26,548 bases of DNA. It comes from JALZDI01 sp965653225 (lineage in GTDB: Bacteria; Actinomycetota; Actinomycetes; Propionibacteriales; Nocardioidaceae). Below, one piece after another: positions 12,885 through 20,366 of this stretch; the stretch's first letter is position 1; the number at the start of each line of letters is the position of its first letter. The notes under the pieces are model-generated. The model made no database searches, was not told where the DNA came from, and saw only the letters and a list, made by a program, of their open reading frames with translations. The position numbers were made by a program, and so were the translations under genes. The stretch lies in contig CBFGZI010000046.1 of the NCBI GenBank assembly GCA_965653225.1, forward strand, positions 1 to 26,548, in the 5' to 3' direction.

Positions 12885-14518
12885 TGCGCAGAAGTACCCG
12901 AGCGAAGTCGGGGCATGCCCGTCACCCGCAGCCGGTCGTGGAACAGTGCGGCCCGCGCGGCGTTCGAGCCGCAGGCACCGTGCACGCCACCGCCGGGATG
13001 CGCAGAGGCGGAGGCGAGGTAGAGCCCGCGTACCGGAGTCTCCGCGCGTCCGAGCCCGGGCTTCGGACGCAGCACCGCCTGCTGGTGCAGTGACGACGTG
13101 CCGCCGTTGAGGGCGCCACCGACGAGGTTCTCGTCGAGGTTCTCCAGGTCCTGTGGTCCGAGGATCCGGCGTACGCGAACGCGCGCGCCGAACCCCGGTG
13201 CGTGCTCCTCGATGCGGGCCTGTACGCGGTCGGCCATCAGCGTCTTGTCACGGTCGTCCCAGCGGCCGCTGATGCCGTCGTCGCCGGCGTCGGACCGCAC
13301 GTCGTGCGGCACATGGGTGTAGGCCCACACGGACTCTGTTCCGTGCGGTGAGCGCGTCGGGTCGGTCGTGGTCATCTGGCCCATCAGCAGGAACGGCCGG
13401 GCCGGAACCGCGCCGTTGCTGATCTGCAGCTGCGAGGTCGCGAGGTCCTCCAGGGAGTCGGCGACGTGCACCGTGCCGGGCGCGGACGGGGGTGCCGGGT
13501 CCCAGGGGATGGCACTGTTGAGGGCCCAGTCGACCTTGAAGGTTCCCGGGTCCCACTCGAAGCCGCGCATGGCCCGGCGTACGCGATCGGGCAGGTGCGC
13601 CCAGTCGACCAGGTCGCCGTAGAGCCGGGGGGCTGCTACGTCGGCGACGACGGCACGGCGAACAGGGATCCGCTCGCCCGTCGATGTGACGACAGCAGTG
13701 GCGCGGCCGGCGTCTACCAGCACACGGTCGACGTGCTCTGAGCAGCGGATCGTCCCGCCGCGGTCCTCGAACCGGCGGGCGAGCGCGCCGCTGAGCGCGC
13801 TCGCTCCGCCCTCGGGTGCGGGACACCCGTGGTGCTGGCCGAGCATGACCAGCAGCCAGCCCATCAGCCCCGACCCGGGTGCGTCCATGGGGATGTCGGC
13901 GTGCAGGGCGTTACCGGCCACCAGCATCCGTGCCGCCGACCCGGCGAAGTTCTCCTGGCACAGCGAGCGCGCAGGCCGCAGCAGCATGCGAACGAAGTCC
14001 GCGCCGTCGCGCCTGGGCAACCGGGTGAGCAGCCGGGCACCGTGACGTACGGGGGGCATCGGGGTGAGGAGGGCTCCGACGACGTCATCGCCGACGCGGT
14101 CCCACTGCCGGCACAGCGCCATCCAGGCCTCGCCGTCGCCGGGGGTTTGGTCGTCCAGGGCGGCAGCGGTGTCCTCGCGGTCACGGTGCAGGACGGCCCA
14201 CCGGCCGCCGGGCAGGGGGTTTGCGAGCACGGCGGGTGCGTGCACCCAGCGCAGGCCGTACTGCTCGAGCCGCATCGCCTGGATCGTCGGTGACGCCGCG
14301 GCCAGCGGGTAGAAGGAGCTGCAGGTGTCGTGCACGAAGTCCGGGGTGAGGGCACGGTCGCTGCGCACGGCCCCGCCGACCGTCGCCTTCGCCTCCAGCA
14401 GCAGCACCTGCCACCCGGCGTCGGCCAGCAGGTTGGCGGCGACCAAGCCGTTGGGACCGCCGCCCACCACGACCGCGTCGACCGCACCGGAGTCCCGGCC
14501 AGCTTCGGCTCGATGCAT
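12881..14518 (-). CDS. Phytoene-desaturase-like FAD-dependent oxidoreductase
   Basis: A 545-residue flavoprotein of the CrtI/NAD(P)-binding amine-oxidase-like group. The dinucleotide-binding motif VVVGGGPNGLVAANLL is at 17-31 with Glu42 closing the fold. TVGGAVRSD (47-55) and a C-terminal GGGVHGACGSNAARAAL match the FAD-contact ends of phytoene-desaturase-related proteins. No carotenoid genes are nearby, so the substrate is unknown. ATG 14518 follows AGGAGG by six bases; an in-frame start further upstream at 14758 lies inside the divergent FUSC gene and is rejected. It forms an operon with the SRPBCC gene and is divergent from the FUSC gene across 112 bases. Confidence 0.9.
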   Translation of the reverse strand: MHRAEAGRDSGAVDAVVVGGGPNGLVAANLLADAGWQVLLLEAKATVGGAVRSDRALTPDFVHDTCSSFYPLAAASPTIQAMRLEQYGLRWVHAPAVLANPLPGGRWAVLHRDREDTAAALDDQTPGDGEAWMALCRQWDRVGDDVVGALLTPMPPVRHGARLLTRLPRRDGADFVRMLLRPARSLCQENFAGSAARMLVAGNALHADIPMDAPGSGLMGWLLVMLGQHHGCPAPEGGASALSGALARRFEDRGGTIRCSEHVDRVLVDAGRATAVVTSTGERIPVRRAVVADVAAPRLYGDLVDWAHLPDRVRRAMRGFEWDPGTFKVDWALNSAIPWDPAPPSAPGTVHVADSLEDLATSQLQISNGAVPARPFLLMGQMTTTDPTRSPHGTESVWAYTHVPHDVRSDAGDDGISGRWDDRDKTLMADRVQARIEEHAPGFGARVRVRRILGPQDLENLDENLVGGALNGGTSSLHQQAVLRPKPGLGRAETPVRGLYLASASAHPGGGVHGACGSNAARAALFHDRLRVTGMPRLRSGTSAQ

Positions 14519-14630
14519 ATGCAGCCTCCTACCCGCCGCACCGACGCCCCATTCACCCTGCGGTGTCCCCATTAGGGCACGGACCAGCGGGTACGGCCCC
14601 GTAGCAGGGAACAGAGGAGGGAGAACGCGC

Positions 14631-15755
14631 ATGGACGCCATACAGCGGCGCCGGCGAAGACTGGCCGCGGCCGTCGATCCGCGGCTCAAGCTGGCCTTGA
14701 AGGCGGCGTTCGCCGCCGGAGTCGCCTGGCAGCTCGCCGAGCTGTTCCCCAGCTCCATCTCCGAGTACGCGTACTACGCGCCCCTGGGCGCGCTCCTGGC
14801 GATGTACCCCACCGTGGCCTCCTCCCTCCGGGCCGGTGCCCAGACCATGCTCGGCATCGTCCTCGGCGCCACGATCGCGCTTGTGGTGGAGGTGTTCCTC
14901 CCGACCAACGGCCTGACCGTCGCGCTGCTGGTGGGTGGCGGCATCTGCGCAGGGCTGATCAGGTGGCTCGGTGAGCAACGGTCGTGGGTGCCGATCACGG
15001 CACTGTTCGTGTTCACCTTCGCCGAACCGGGTTCGGTGTCATACGCCCTCGGCTTCGTCCTGCTGACGTTGGTCGGCGTGACGGTGGGATCGATCGTCAA
15101 CTTCGTCGTCTTCCCGCCGCTGCACCTGCGTGAGTCGAGACGCGCCGTTCAGGCGCTGCAGGAGCTGCTCAGCGAGCAGCTCGAGGAGCTGGCCGAGGGG
15201 CTGGAGCGCAACGAGGTGCCGGACCGCGAGGCGTGGGAACGCAGGACCCGGGCGGTGGCTCCGACCGTCTCGACCATGCACCAGGCGTTGAGCGACCTCG
15301 TCCTCTCCGCCCGCGGGAACCTTAGGGCTCGGCGCTACCGTGCCGACACCGAGCGGCAGGAACGACTGGGGCAGGCGTTCCGGCGGATGGCACTGCTGGT
15401 CGAGGATCTGGTCAACATCCTGGAAGAGGTGGAGCAGGCCGACGTGCCCGCGCTGCCGTTCGACGACGTCGTCCGGCTGCGGTGCGCGGGCGCGATGCGC
15501 AGGCTGGCAGACCTGGTCAGGGCCTGGGACGCCGACGGTGGCGAGGCGGACGGCGACGACCTCGAGGCCGTCGTGTCAGCCGCATGCCGGTCGATCGAGG
15601 AGCTAGAGGAGGCGGTCGCGGCGGAGCCCGGTTTCGGGGGCTCCGACCCGTTCGTGGCGGGCAGCATCGTCACCGCACTGAGGCGATGCCTGGGTGCACT
15701 GGTCGTGTGCGGGGGGCCCACCGCGATCGAGCGGAGCCGGACGCTGGTTCGCTGA
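14631..15755 (+). CDS. FUSC/aromatic-acid-exporter-like membrane protein
   Basis: A 374-residue inner-membrane protein. Five to six transmembrane segments occupy about residues 20-165 (LKAAFAAGVAWQLAELF, AYYAPLGALLAMYP, TMLGIVLGATIALVVEVFLP, LTVALLVGGGICAGLI, then two more). The remaining 200 residues are a cytoplasmic helical region rich in Glu and Arg (LQELLSEQLEELAEGLERNE). This half-size layout resembles FUSC or ArAE-family permeases. Transport is possible but the substrate is unknown. GAGGAGGGAG supports ATG 14631. A CATT-N15-GGGTAC element at 14570-14594 is a weak stress-promoter candidate. Confidence 0.85.
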   Translation: MDAIQRRRRRLAAAVDPRLKLALKAAFAAGVAWQLAELFPSSISEYAYYAPLGALLAMYPTVASSLRAGAQTMLGIVLGATIALVVEVFLPTNGLTVALLVGGGICAGLIRWLGEQRSWVPITALFVFTFAEPGSVSYALGFVLLTLVGVTVGSIVNFVVFPPLHLRESRRAVQALQELLSEQLEELAEGLERNEVPDREAWERRTRAVAPTVSTMHQALSDLVLSARGNLRARRYRADTERQERLGQAFRRMALLVEDLVNILEEVEQADVPALPFDDVVRLRCAGAMRRLADLVRAWDADGGEADGDDLEAVVSAACRSIEELEEAVAAEPGFGGSDPFVAGSIVTALRRCLGALVVCGGPTAIERSRTLVR

Positions 15756-15776
15756 GCTGACCTCTCGGGTGTCAGC
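15756..15776. terminator. Hairpin between convergent FUSC and baeRF-like genes
   Basis: GCTGAC and GTCAGC form a 6-bp stem with a nine-base loop in the 16-base gap and overlap the stop codon of the baeRF-like gene. There is no T-run, so termination is only a suggestion. Confidence 0.35.
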
Positions 15777-16857
15777 CCGGCTTGTCCTCCCAGCGCAGCA
15801 GGGCGGCGATGCCGTCTCCGCCGACGGCCTTGGCCGGCAGCAGCGTGAGGCTCGCGTCGGTCAGGGCGCCGACCGCCACCAGCACCTGGTCGGCTGCGAG
15901 CCGGCCGTCGTTCGCCTGCGCGGGAAGCTCGATCGCGGGGTAGTCCCTGGGATCGACGGTCTGCTCGTGCGCGCTGTCGAGGTCGAGTACGAGCCGCTCG
16001 ACCTGACCGCGTTCGAGCGCCAGCATCACGTTGCGCAGGCCGCGGGCGACGGCGTGGTCCTGGCCGGACTGCTCCTCGAGCCGCTGCACCACCTGCTCGC
16101 GGTCCCGTGCCCACAGCTGGCCGACGGCGGTGTTTGCCTCGTCCCAGAGCGCGTCGGGCGAGCTGCCCCGGGCGCGGCCGCCCCCCTCGACCTCGACGAC
16201 CTCGAGGTGACCGGACTCCAGGGCGTGGTTGATCTCGGCGCGTGCGCGGACCTCACCGGCCAGCAGCACGACACGGGCGCCGTACTCCTTCGCGGCCGAG
16301 CGGGTGGCGTCGGCGACCTGACGGGCGTTGTGCCGCCAGACCTCCTCGGTGTGGCCCTGCAGCTCGGCCCAGTCGCCGCCCGGCACCTTGTGCACGTGCA
16401 GGGTCTGCCCCTGCACGGCGGCGTGCCGCTGGCGTAGCTTCGACACCGCGCGGTAGACGTCGATGTCGGCGCCCTCGCGGTCGGCCACCACCAGCACGAA
16501 CGGGAACTCCCCGTCCACCTGCGCGATCCAGCCGGACACGTCGGGGAGCGGGCCGACCGCCGCGACGTCGGGCCAGGCGCCGTGACCCATGCGTACGTCG
16601 TCGAACAGGATGTCCTGGCCCTCCGCCACGACGGTGCGGCGCGCCTCGCCGGGCATGCCGGTGGGCTTGCGGAGGATCTCGCCGAGCTGGTCGAGCAGGC
16701 CCTGAGCGGCGCCGGCGTCGGCGAGCTCGCGGCCGATCGAGTTCCACCGGCTCTCCATGCCGCGGGCGGCGGCCTCGGACTCTCGGCTGACATCGATGTG
16801 GAGGTTCACGAACGGCCCGTCGTGTTGGAACAGACGCTTGATGCCTGCCAGGTTCAT
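15772..16857 (-). CDS. Vms1/baeRF2-type release-factor-fold protein (Rv2629-like)
   Basis: A 361-residue protein of the bacterial archaeo-eukaryotic release factor family, related to mycobacterial Rv2629 and to the Vms1/eRF1 peptidyl-tRNA hydrolase fold. The start MNLAGIKRLFQHDGPFVNLHIDVSRES, a central VSGWIAQVDGEFPFVLVVADREGADIDVY, and a later GARVVLLAGEVRARAEINHAL are characteristic. No eRF1 GGQ is seen in the expected loop. A translation-rescue or stress role is inferred from fold relatives and is not proven. ATG 16857 has GAGGA upstream; the longer in-frame start runs into the neighbouring gene. It lies 22 bases downstream of the small membrane protein gene in one operon, next to the stress sigma factor. 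Confidence 0.85.
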   Translation of the reverse strand: MNLAGIKRLFQHDGPFVNLHIDVSRESEAAARGMESRWNSIGRELADAGAAQGLLDQLGEILRKPTGMPGEARRTVVAEGQDILFDDVRMGHGAWPDVAAVGPLPDVSGWIAQVDGEFPFVLVVADREGADIDVYRAVSKLRQRHAAVQGQTLHVHKVPGGDWAELQGHTEEVWRHNARQVADATRSAAKEYGARVVLLAGEVRARAEINHALESGHLEVVEVEGGGRARGSSPDALWDEANTAVGQLWARDREQVVQRLEEQSGQDHAVARGLRNVMLALERGQVERLVLDLDSAHEQTVDPRDYPAIELPAQANDGRLAADQVLVAVGALTDASLTLLPAKAVGGDGIAALLRWEDKPG

Positions 16858-16879
16858 CCGGACGTCCTCGCTTTCGTTC

Positions 16880-17257
16880 CTACTGCTTCTCGTCCTCGAA
16901 GGCGATCTTCCCGGGGCTGAACGACGGGCCCTCGATGCTGGCCATGTGGTTCTGGGCGAGCACGTTCCGCACCCGCGCGCGCTCCCGCTCACGGCCGGCA
17001 GGGCAGGCGATGGCCAGGTAGCGCCCGGCGTCCCGGACCTCGAGGTCGGCGGTGTAGCCCTCCGACTGCAGGGCCGAGATCAGCACTGCGGGGTCCTGGC
17101 CGTCCGGGACCTGGTAGTCGAGCGCCTCGACCCTGGGGTCACGCGCGTCCTGGGCCTCGGCCTTCTTGGCCACCTTGCCCGTGGTTCGCGCGGAGTAGCC
17201 GACGACCAACGCCACGGCGAGCACGAAGAAGACCAGAAACGCTGCGAGTACGTTCAT
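16880..17257 (-). CDS. Single-span membrane protein, partner of the baeRF-like gene
   Basis: A 125-residue protein with one N-terminal transmembrane helix (residues 3-20, VLAAFLVFFVLAVALVVG), a basic connector and a cytoplasmic alpha-beta domain. That domain includes DPAVLISALQSEGYTADLEV and CPAGRERERARVRNVLAQNH, a pattern resembling a small ferredoxin-like fold. Function is unknown. ATG 17257 is preceded by GGAGG. The baeRF-like gene follows after 22 bases, so both are probably made together, perhaps bringing the soluble partner to the membrane (inference). Confidence 0.75.
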   Translation of the reverse strand: MNVLAAFLVFFVLAVALVVGYSARTTGKVAKKAEAQDARDPRVEALDYQVPDGQDPAVLISALQSEGYTADLEVRDAGRYLAIACPAGRERERARVRNVLAQNHMASIEGPSFSPGKIAFEDEKQ

Positions 17258-17625
17258 GCGCCGTTCGCCTCCAATGTCTTTCTAGGTGGGCCGTGCCCGG
17301 ACGCGGCGGAGGCAAAACAGACCTCCTCCGGGGGCGTCACGCAGCGCGTACCCCTCCGTTGGCCCCTGCAAGTGTCGCGCGCCCGAGCGTTACCCAGAGA
17401 AACCGCAGGCGCCACACGAGCCACATACTCGCGCAAGCGCAAACATTTACCTAGGGTTATGATTGTGGCGCCCGGTAGTGGGTAGGAAGCCTTGGACTAG
17501 CAGCAGACTGCCGAGCCAGTCTCGGCGGAGTTGCATCATCGCCCCAAGTGATGTTGTGCTGTTGAACAGGTGGTCAAGCAGAGTGCCACCAACCATCTCT
17601 CCGTATGGAGGGAGTGTTGGAGCAC
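17258..17625. other. Divergent regulatory region, no gene seen
   Basis: This 368-base stretch separates the membrane-protein/baeRF operon from the SigB-type sigma gene. It is locally less GC-rich around 17430-17600 than the flanking genes. It holds a SigB-type promoter candidate toward the sigma gene (17461-17485) and a partial one on the minus strand (ACTT-N16-GGGTAC at 17373-17348). Short open frames here have poor codon bias. Confidence 0.6.
17461..17485 (+). promoter_or_regulatory. SigB/SigF-type promoter candidate upstream of the sigma gene
   Basis: GATT, a 15-base spacer and GGGTAG match the actinobacterial stress-sigma pattern GNTT-N15-GGGTAT except for the last base. It is about 140 bases upstream of the sigma start and would allow autoregulation. 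Confidence 0.5.
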
Positions 17626-18456
17626 ATGCCCACTTCGCTCCGCACGACCAGTCCCGAGTCCATTCTCGACACCCGTGAGGTTGAAGACAGAGAAGAGCTG
17701 ACGCAGGAGATGCTGCGTCGCCTCGCGGACACGACAGACAAGCGGGAGCGGGATCGTCTCGCTGACGAGATCGTCCTGCTCAACATGCATGTGGCGCAGT
17801 CCATCGCCAGGCGCTACCGGCAGCGGGGCGCCGAGTTCGATGATCTGGTCCAGGTCGCGCATCTCGGCCTGGTCAAGGCGGTGGACCGCTACGCCCCCGA
17901 CAGCGGGAGCCACTTCCTGGCCTTCGCGGTGCCGACGATCACCGGCGAGGTCAAGCGCTACTTCCGTGACTACTGCTGGGCGATCAGGCCCACCCGGCGT
18001 ATCCAGGAGGTCCAGCACGCGATCGCGGCGTGCGAGCCCGAGCTCACCCAGATCCTGGGCCGCTCGCCGACGGTGCACGAGCTCGCCGAGGAGCTCGGTG
18101 TCGACGAGGACCACGTGATGGAGGCGCTGGCCAGCGACGGCTACTTCAACCTGGTGTCGCTGGACATGCCGGCCGGCTGGGAGGACTCCTCCCGGTCCCT
18201 CGCCGACGAGGTCGGCGAGGACGACTGGCACATGAGATGGGTCGAGAACCACGAGGTGCTGGCGCCGGTTCTCGGCAGGCTCTCCGAGCGCGAGAAGCGG
18301 CTGCTGTGGCTCCGGTTCGAGAAGGGCTGGAAGCAGACCCAGATCGCGGCCGAGCTCGGCATCAGCCAGATGCAGGTATCCCGGTTGCTCAGCGCGCTGC
18401 TTCAGCGGCTGCGCGCGGAGCTGACCGAGCAGGGCGTCGGCGAAGGCAGCGCCTGA
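17626..18456 (+). CDS. SigB/SigF/SigG-family stress sigma factor
   Basis: A 276-residue sigma-70 group 3 factor of the actinobacterial general-stress/development type. Region 2 includes LNMHVAQSIARRYRQRG, FDDLVQVAHLGLVKAVDRY and ITGEVKRYFRDYCWAIRPTR. Region 3 includes LTQILGRSPTVHELAEELGV. Region 4 includes LSEREKRLLWLRFEKGWKQT and the helix-turn-helix AELGISQMQVSRLLSALL. Such factors are usually held by RsbW-type anti-sigma factors, but none is adjacent. ATG 17626 is chosen because GGAGGGAG lies just ahead, whereas ATG 17605 has no ribosome binding site. Promoters matching its expected specificity lie in front of itself and several genes to its right. A strong terminator follows. Confidence 0.92.
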   Translation: MPTSLRTTSPESILDTREVEDREELTQEMLRRLADTTDKRERDRLADEIVLLNMHVAQSIARRYRQRGAEFDDLVQVAHLGLVKAVDRYAPDSGSHFLAFAVPTITGEVKRYFRDYCWAIRPTRRIQEVQHAIAACEPELTQILGRSPTVHELAEELGVDEDHVMEALASDGYFNLVSLDMPAGWEDSSRSLADEVGEDDWHMRWVENHEVLAPVLGRLSEREKRLLWLRFEKGWKQTQIAAELGISQMQVSRLLSALLQRLRAELTEQGVGEGSA

Positions 18457-18471
18457 CGCCCGAGGCGCCGG

Positions 18472-18502
18472 GCCACCTGGCTCGCGGGGGAGGCCAGGTG
18501 GC
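18472..18502. terminator. First hairpin after the stress sigma gene
   Basis: GCCACCTGGC and GCCAGGTGGC form a perfect 10-bp stem with an 11-base loop, 15 bases past the sigma stop. There is no T-run, but it is followed directly by a second, stronger hairpin. Confidence 0.6.
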
Positions 18503-18515
18503 TCGGCGTTCACAT

Positions 18516-18549
18516 GACGGAGCCCCGGCCGTGTGGCCGGGGCTCCGTC
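18516..18549. terminator. Strong bidirectional terminator between sigma and alcohol dehydrogenase genes
   Basis: A perfect 15-bp stem (core CGGAGCCCCGGCC with its complement) closes a GTGT tetraloop. It lies between convergent genes and is very GC-rich, as is usual in actinobacterial terminators lacking long T-runs. It should act on both strands. Confidence 0.85.
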
Positions 18550-18573
18550 GTATGTCAGCGTCGTATGTCAGCG
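18548..18573. repeat. 13-base tandem duplication beside the terminator
   Basis: TCGTATGTCAGCG occurs twice in direct succession, overlapping the last base pairs of the terminator stem and ending just before the alcohol dehydrogenase stop region. It looks like a recent slippage duplication. Confidence 0.8.
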
Positions 18574-18584
18574 TTTTCCGGCTA

Positions 18585-19763
18585 TCAGGGGTTCAGCAGG
18601 ACCTTCGCGCTTCCGTCCTGCTTCTTCTGGAACATCTCGTAGCCCTTCGGCCCGTCCGACAACGGCATCCGGTGCGTGGCGAATCCGTCCACGCCGAGCG
18701 GGTCGTCGTCGTTGAGCAGCGGCAGGATGTCGTCGGCCCATCGGCGCACGTTGGCCTGGCCCATCCGCAGCGAGATCTGCTTGTCGAACAGGGTGAGCAT
18801 CGGCATCGGGTCGGCCATGCCGCCGTACACACCGATCACCGAGATCGTGCCGCCACGCCGGACGGCCTCGACGCCCGCGTGCAGGGCCGACAGACGGTCG
18901 ACACCCGCGGTCTGCATCAGCTTCTCGGCCACCGAGTCGGGGAGCCAGCCGGTCAGCCGCTGCGCCATGCCGGCGACGGGGGCACCGTGCGCCTCCATCC
19001 CGACGGCGTCGATCACCGAGTCGGTGCCGCGGCCCTCGGTGAGCCCGCGTACGGCGTCGCCGAGGTCGTCGGCCGTGCGTAGGTCGATGGTCTCCACGCC
19101 GAACCTGCGTACGCGCTCGAGGCGCTCGGGCACGAGGTCGACGCCGATGACCTTGTGGCCCCGGTGCGCGGCGATGCGGGCGGCCATGTCCCCGATGGGG
19201 CCGAGGCCCAGCACCGTCACGCTGCCGCCCGTGGGGATCTCGGCGTACTCCACCGCCTGCCAGGCCGTGGGCAGTACATCGGAGAGGAACACGAACCGGT
19301 CGTCCGGCGGCCCCTCCGGCACCTTGATCGGGCCGTACTGCGCCTGTGGGACGCGCAGGTACTCGGCTTGGCCGCCGGGCACCTGGCCGTACAGCTTGGT
19401 GTAGCCGAACAGCGCGGCGCCCATGCCCTGGTCTCGCACCTGCGTGGTCTCGCACTGCGTCTGCAGCCCCTGGTCGCACATGAAGCAGGAGCCACAGGCG
19501 ATCTGGAAGGGCACCACGACGCGGTCGCCCACGCTCAGGTCCTGCACGTCGCCGCCGACCTCCTCGACCACGCCCATCGGCTCGTGGCCCAGGATGTCGC
19601 CCTCGCTCATGAACGGCCCGAGCACCTCGTACAGGTGCAGGTCCGAGCCGCAGATGCCGCTGGAGGTGACGCGGATGATCGCGTCGGTCGGCTGTTCGAT
19701 CCGGGGGTCGGGCACGGTGTCCACGCGCACGTCGCGCTTGCCGTGCCAGGTCAGTGCCTTCAT
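18585..19763 (-). CDS. Zinc-dependent alcohol/formaldehyde dehydrogenase-like protein
   Basis: A 392-residue medium-chain dehydrogenase. Catalytic zinc ligands are Cys38 (SSGICGSD), His60 and Glu61 (GHEPMG). Structural zinc is bound by Cys90, Cys93, Cys96 and Cys104. The NAD site GLGPIG is at 186-191. The enlarged segment around 255-300 (MAQRLTGWLPDSVAEKLMQT) resembles glutathione-independent formaldehyde dehydrogenases rather than simple ADHs. The exact substrate is not readable. AGAGAGGA precedes ATG 19763. It follows the 42-residue membrane protein by 22 bases and both lie behind a clear SigB-type promoter, so it is probably a stress-induced detoxifying enzyme. Confidence 0.92.
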   Translation of the reverse strand: MKALTWHGKRDVRVDTVPDPRIEQPTDAIIRVTSSGICGSDLHLYEVLGPFMSEGDILGHEPMGVVEEVGGDVQDLSVGDRVVVPFQIACGSCFMCDQGLQTQCETTQVRDQGMGAALFGYTKLYGQVPGGQAEYLRVPQAQYGPIKVPEGPPDDRFVFLSDVLPTAWQAVEYAEIPTGGSVTVLGLGPIGDMAARIAAHRGHKVIGVDLVPERLERVRRFGVETIDLRTADDLGDAVRGLTEGRGTDSVIDAVGMEAHGAPVAGMAQRLTGWLPDSVAEKLMQTAGVDRLSALHAGVEAVRRGGTISVIGVYGGMADPMPMLTLFDKQISLRMGQANVRRWADDILPLLNDDDPLGVDGFATHRMPLSDGPKGYEMFQKKQDGSAKVLLNP

Positions 19764-19785
19764 CCGGTCCTCTCTGGTTTCGACG

Positions 19786-19914
19786 TCACTCGTCGGTGAG
19801 GTCGTCGCTCTGGTGGTCTCGCTTGACGAAATACCAGTAGCCGCCGGCGAACAGCAGGATCGTGACCGCCAGCGCAACTGTCAGAAGGATGGCTTGCTCG
19901 ATTCCTGGTGGCAT
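19786..19914 (-). CDS. 42-residue single-span membrane protein
   Basis: A short gene with an excellent ribosome binding site (GGAGGAGGG, about seven bases before ATG). The protein begins MPPGIEQAILLTVALAV, continues as one transmembrane helix to FAGGYWYF (about residues 8-29), then a basic VKR and an acidic tail DHQSDDLTDE. The positive-inside pattern suggests an outside N-terminus and inside C-terminus. The alcohol dehydrogenase starts 22 bases downstream and a SigB-type promoter ends 29 bases upstream, so position supports it being real. No family is recognised; small stress-induced membrane proteins of this shape are common but mostly unstudied. Confidence 0.8.
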   Translation of the reverse strand: MPPGIEQAILLTVALAVTILLFAGGYWYFVKRDHQSDDLTDE

Positions 19915-19942
19915 GTCTGCCCTCCTCCCTCGCTCGTGTGCG

Positions 19943-19967
19943 GTACCCGGGCGATGGACCCGAAAAC
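19943..19967 (-). promoter_or_regulatory. SigB/SigF-type promoter for small membrane protein and alcohol dehydrogenase
   Basis: On the minus strand GTTT, a 15-base spacer and GGGTAC match the stress-sigma consensus at all but the last base. The -10 lies 29 bases before the ATG at 19914, an ideal distance. Confidence 0.75.
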
Positions 19968-20038
19968 CGCACGGGAAGGCGCCTCCACCGGCGCGTCAGG
20001 TCCTTCCGGATCGGTTGCGAGAGGTCAACGGACGCGTC

Positions 20039-20063
20039 GTTTCCGCCCACCTGTCACGGGTAC
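20039..20063 (+). promoter_or_regulatory. SigB/SigF-type promoter for the acidic small protein
   Basis: GTTT, a 15-base spacer and GGGTAC form the same element as at 19943-19967 but pointing the other way. The -10 is 56 bases before ATG 20120. The two make a divergent stress-promoter pair in one 205-base gap. Confidence 0.75.
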
Positions 20064-20119
20064 GGCGCGCAGTGGCGCCCGACCGCTTCGGGCTCATTCA
20101 GCCGACCGGAGGAGTCCCC

Positions 20120-20326
20120 ATGACGTCGCAGGATCCGCGTTCAGAGCGGCCGCGTCCGTCCGTCCCGGACACCGACGCGATGGCCGTGGACTCGCTGCCC
20201 GATGAGGTGCGTCTGCACTCCGATCCCGACGAGACCGAGCGCAGCCAGCCCAACATCGGAGCACCCCAGCAGGAGACCGCCGAGGACTCGGCCGGCTCGA
20301 CAAGGGAGCCGGGCGAGAAGGAGTGA
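20120..20326 (+). CDS. Small acidic, probably disordered protein
   Basis: A 68-residue protein rich in Glu, Asp, Pro, Ser and Gln, with almost no hydrophobic residues (DEVRLHSDPDETERSQPN, tail GSTREPGEKE). This composition suggests an intrinsically disordered, hydrophilin-like protein, of the sort often induced by osmotic or desiccation stress. GGAGGAG precedes ATG 20120; the longer open frame upstream lacks a ribosome binding site. It has its own SigB-type promoter. Function unknown. Confidence 0.75.
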   Translation: MTSQDPRSERPRPSVPDTDAMAVDSLPDEVRLHSDPDETERSQPNIGAPQQETAEDSAGSTREPGEKE

Positions 20327-20329
20327 CGG

Positions 20330-20353
20330 GGCGGCCGACGGGCGACGGCCGCC
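20330..20353. terminator. Hairpin between convergent small-protein and membrane-protein genes
   Basis: GGCGGCCG and CGGCCGCC form a perfect 8-bp stem with an eight-base loop, starting three bases after the 20326 stop. There is no T-run; it sits between convergent genes. Confidence 0.65.
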
Positions 20354-20366
20354 GCCGTGTCGACCC

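Noticed and set aside
14519..14758. Extended start of the FAD oxidoreductase
   Set aside because: It would overlap the divergent FUSC gene, and AGGAGG directly precedes ATG 14518.
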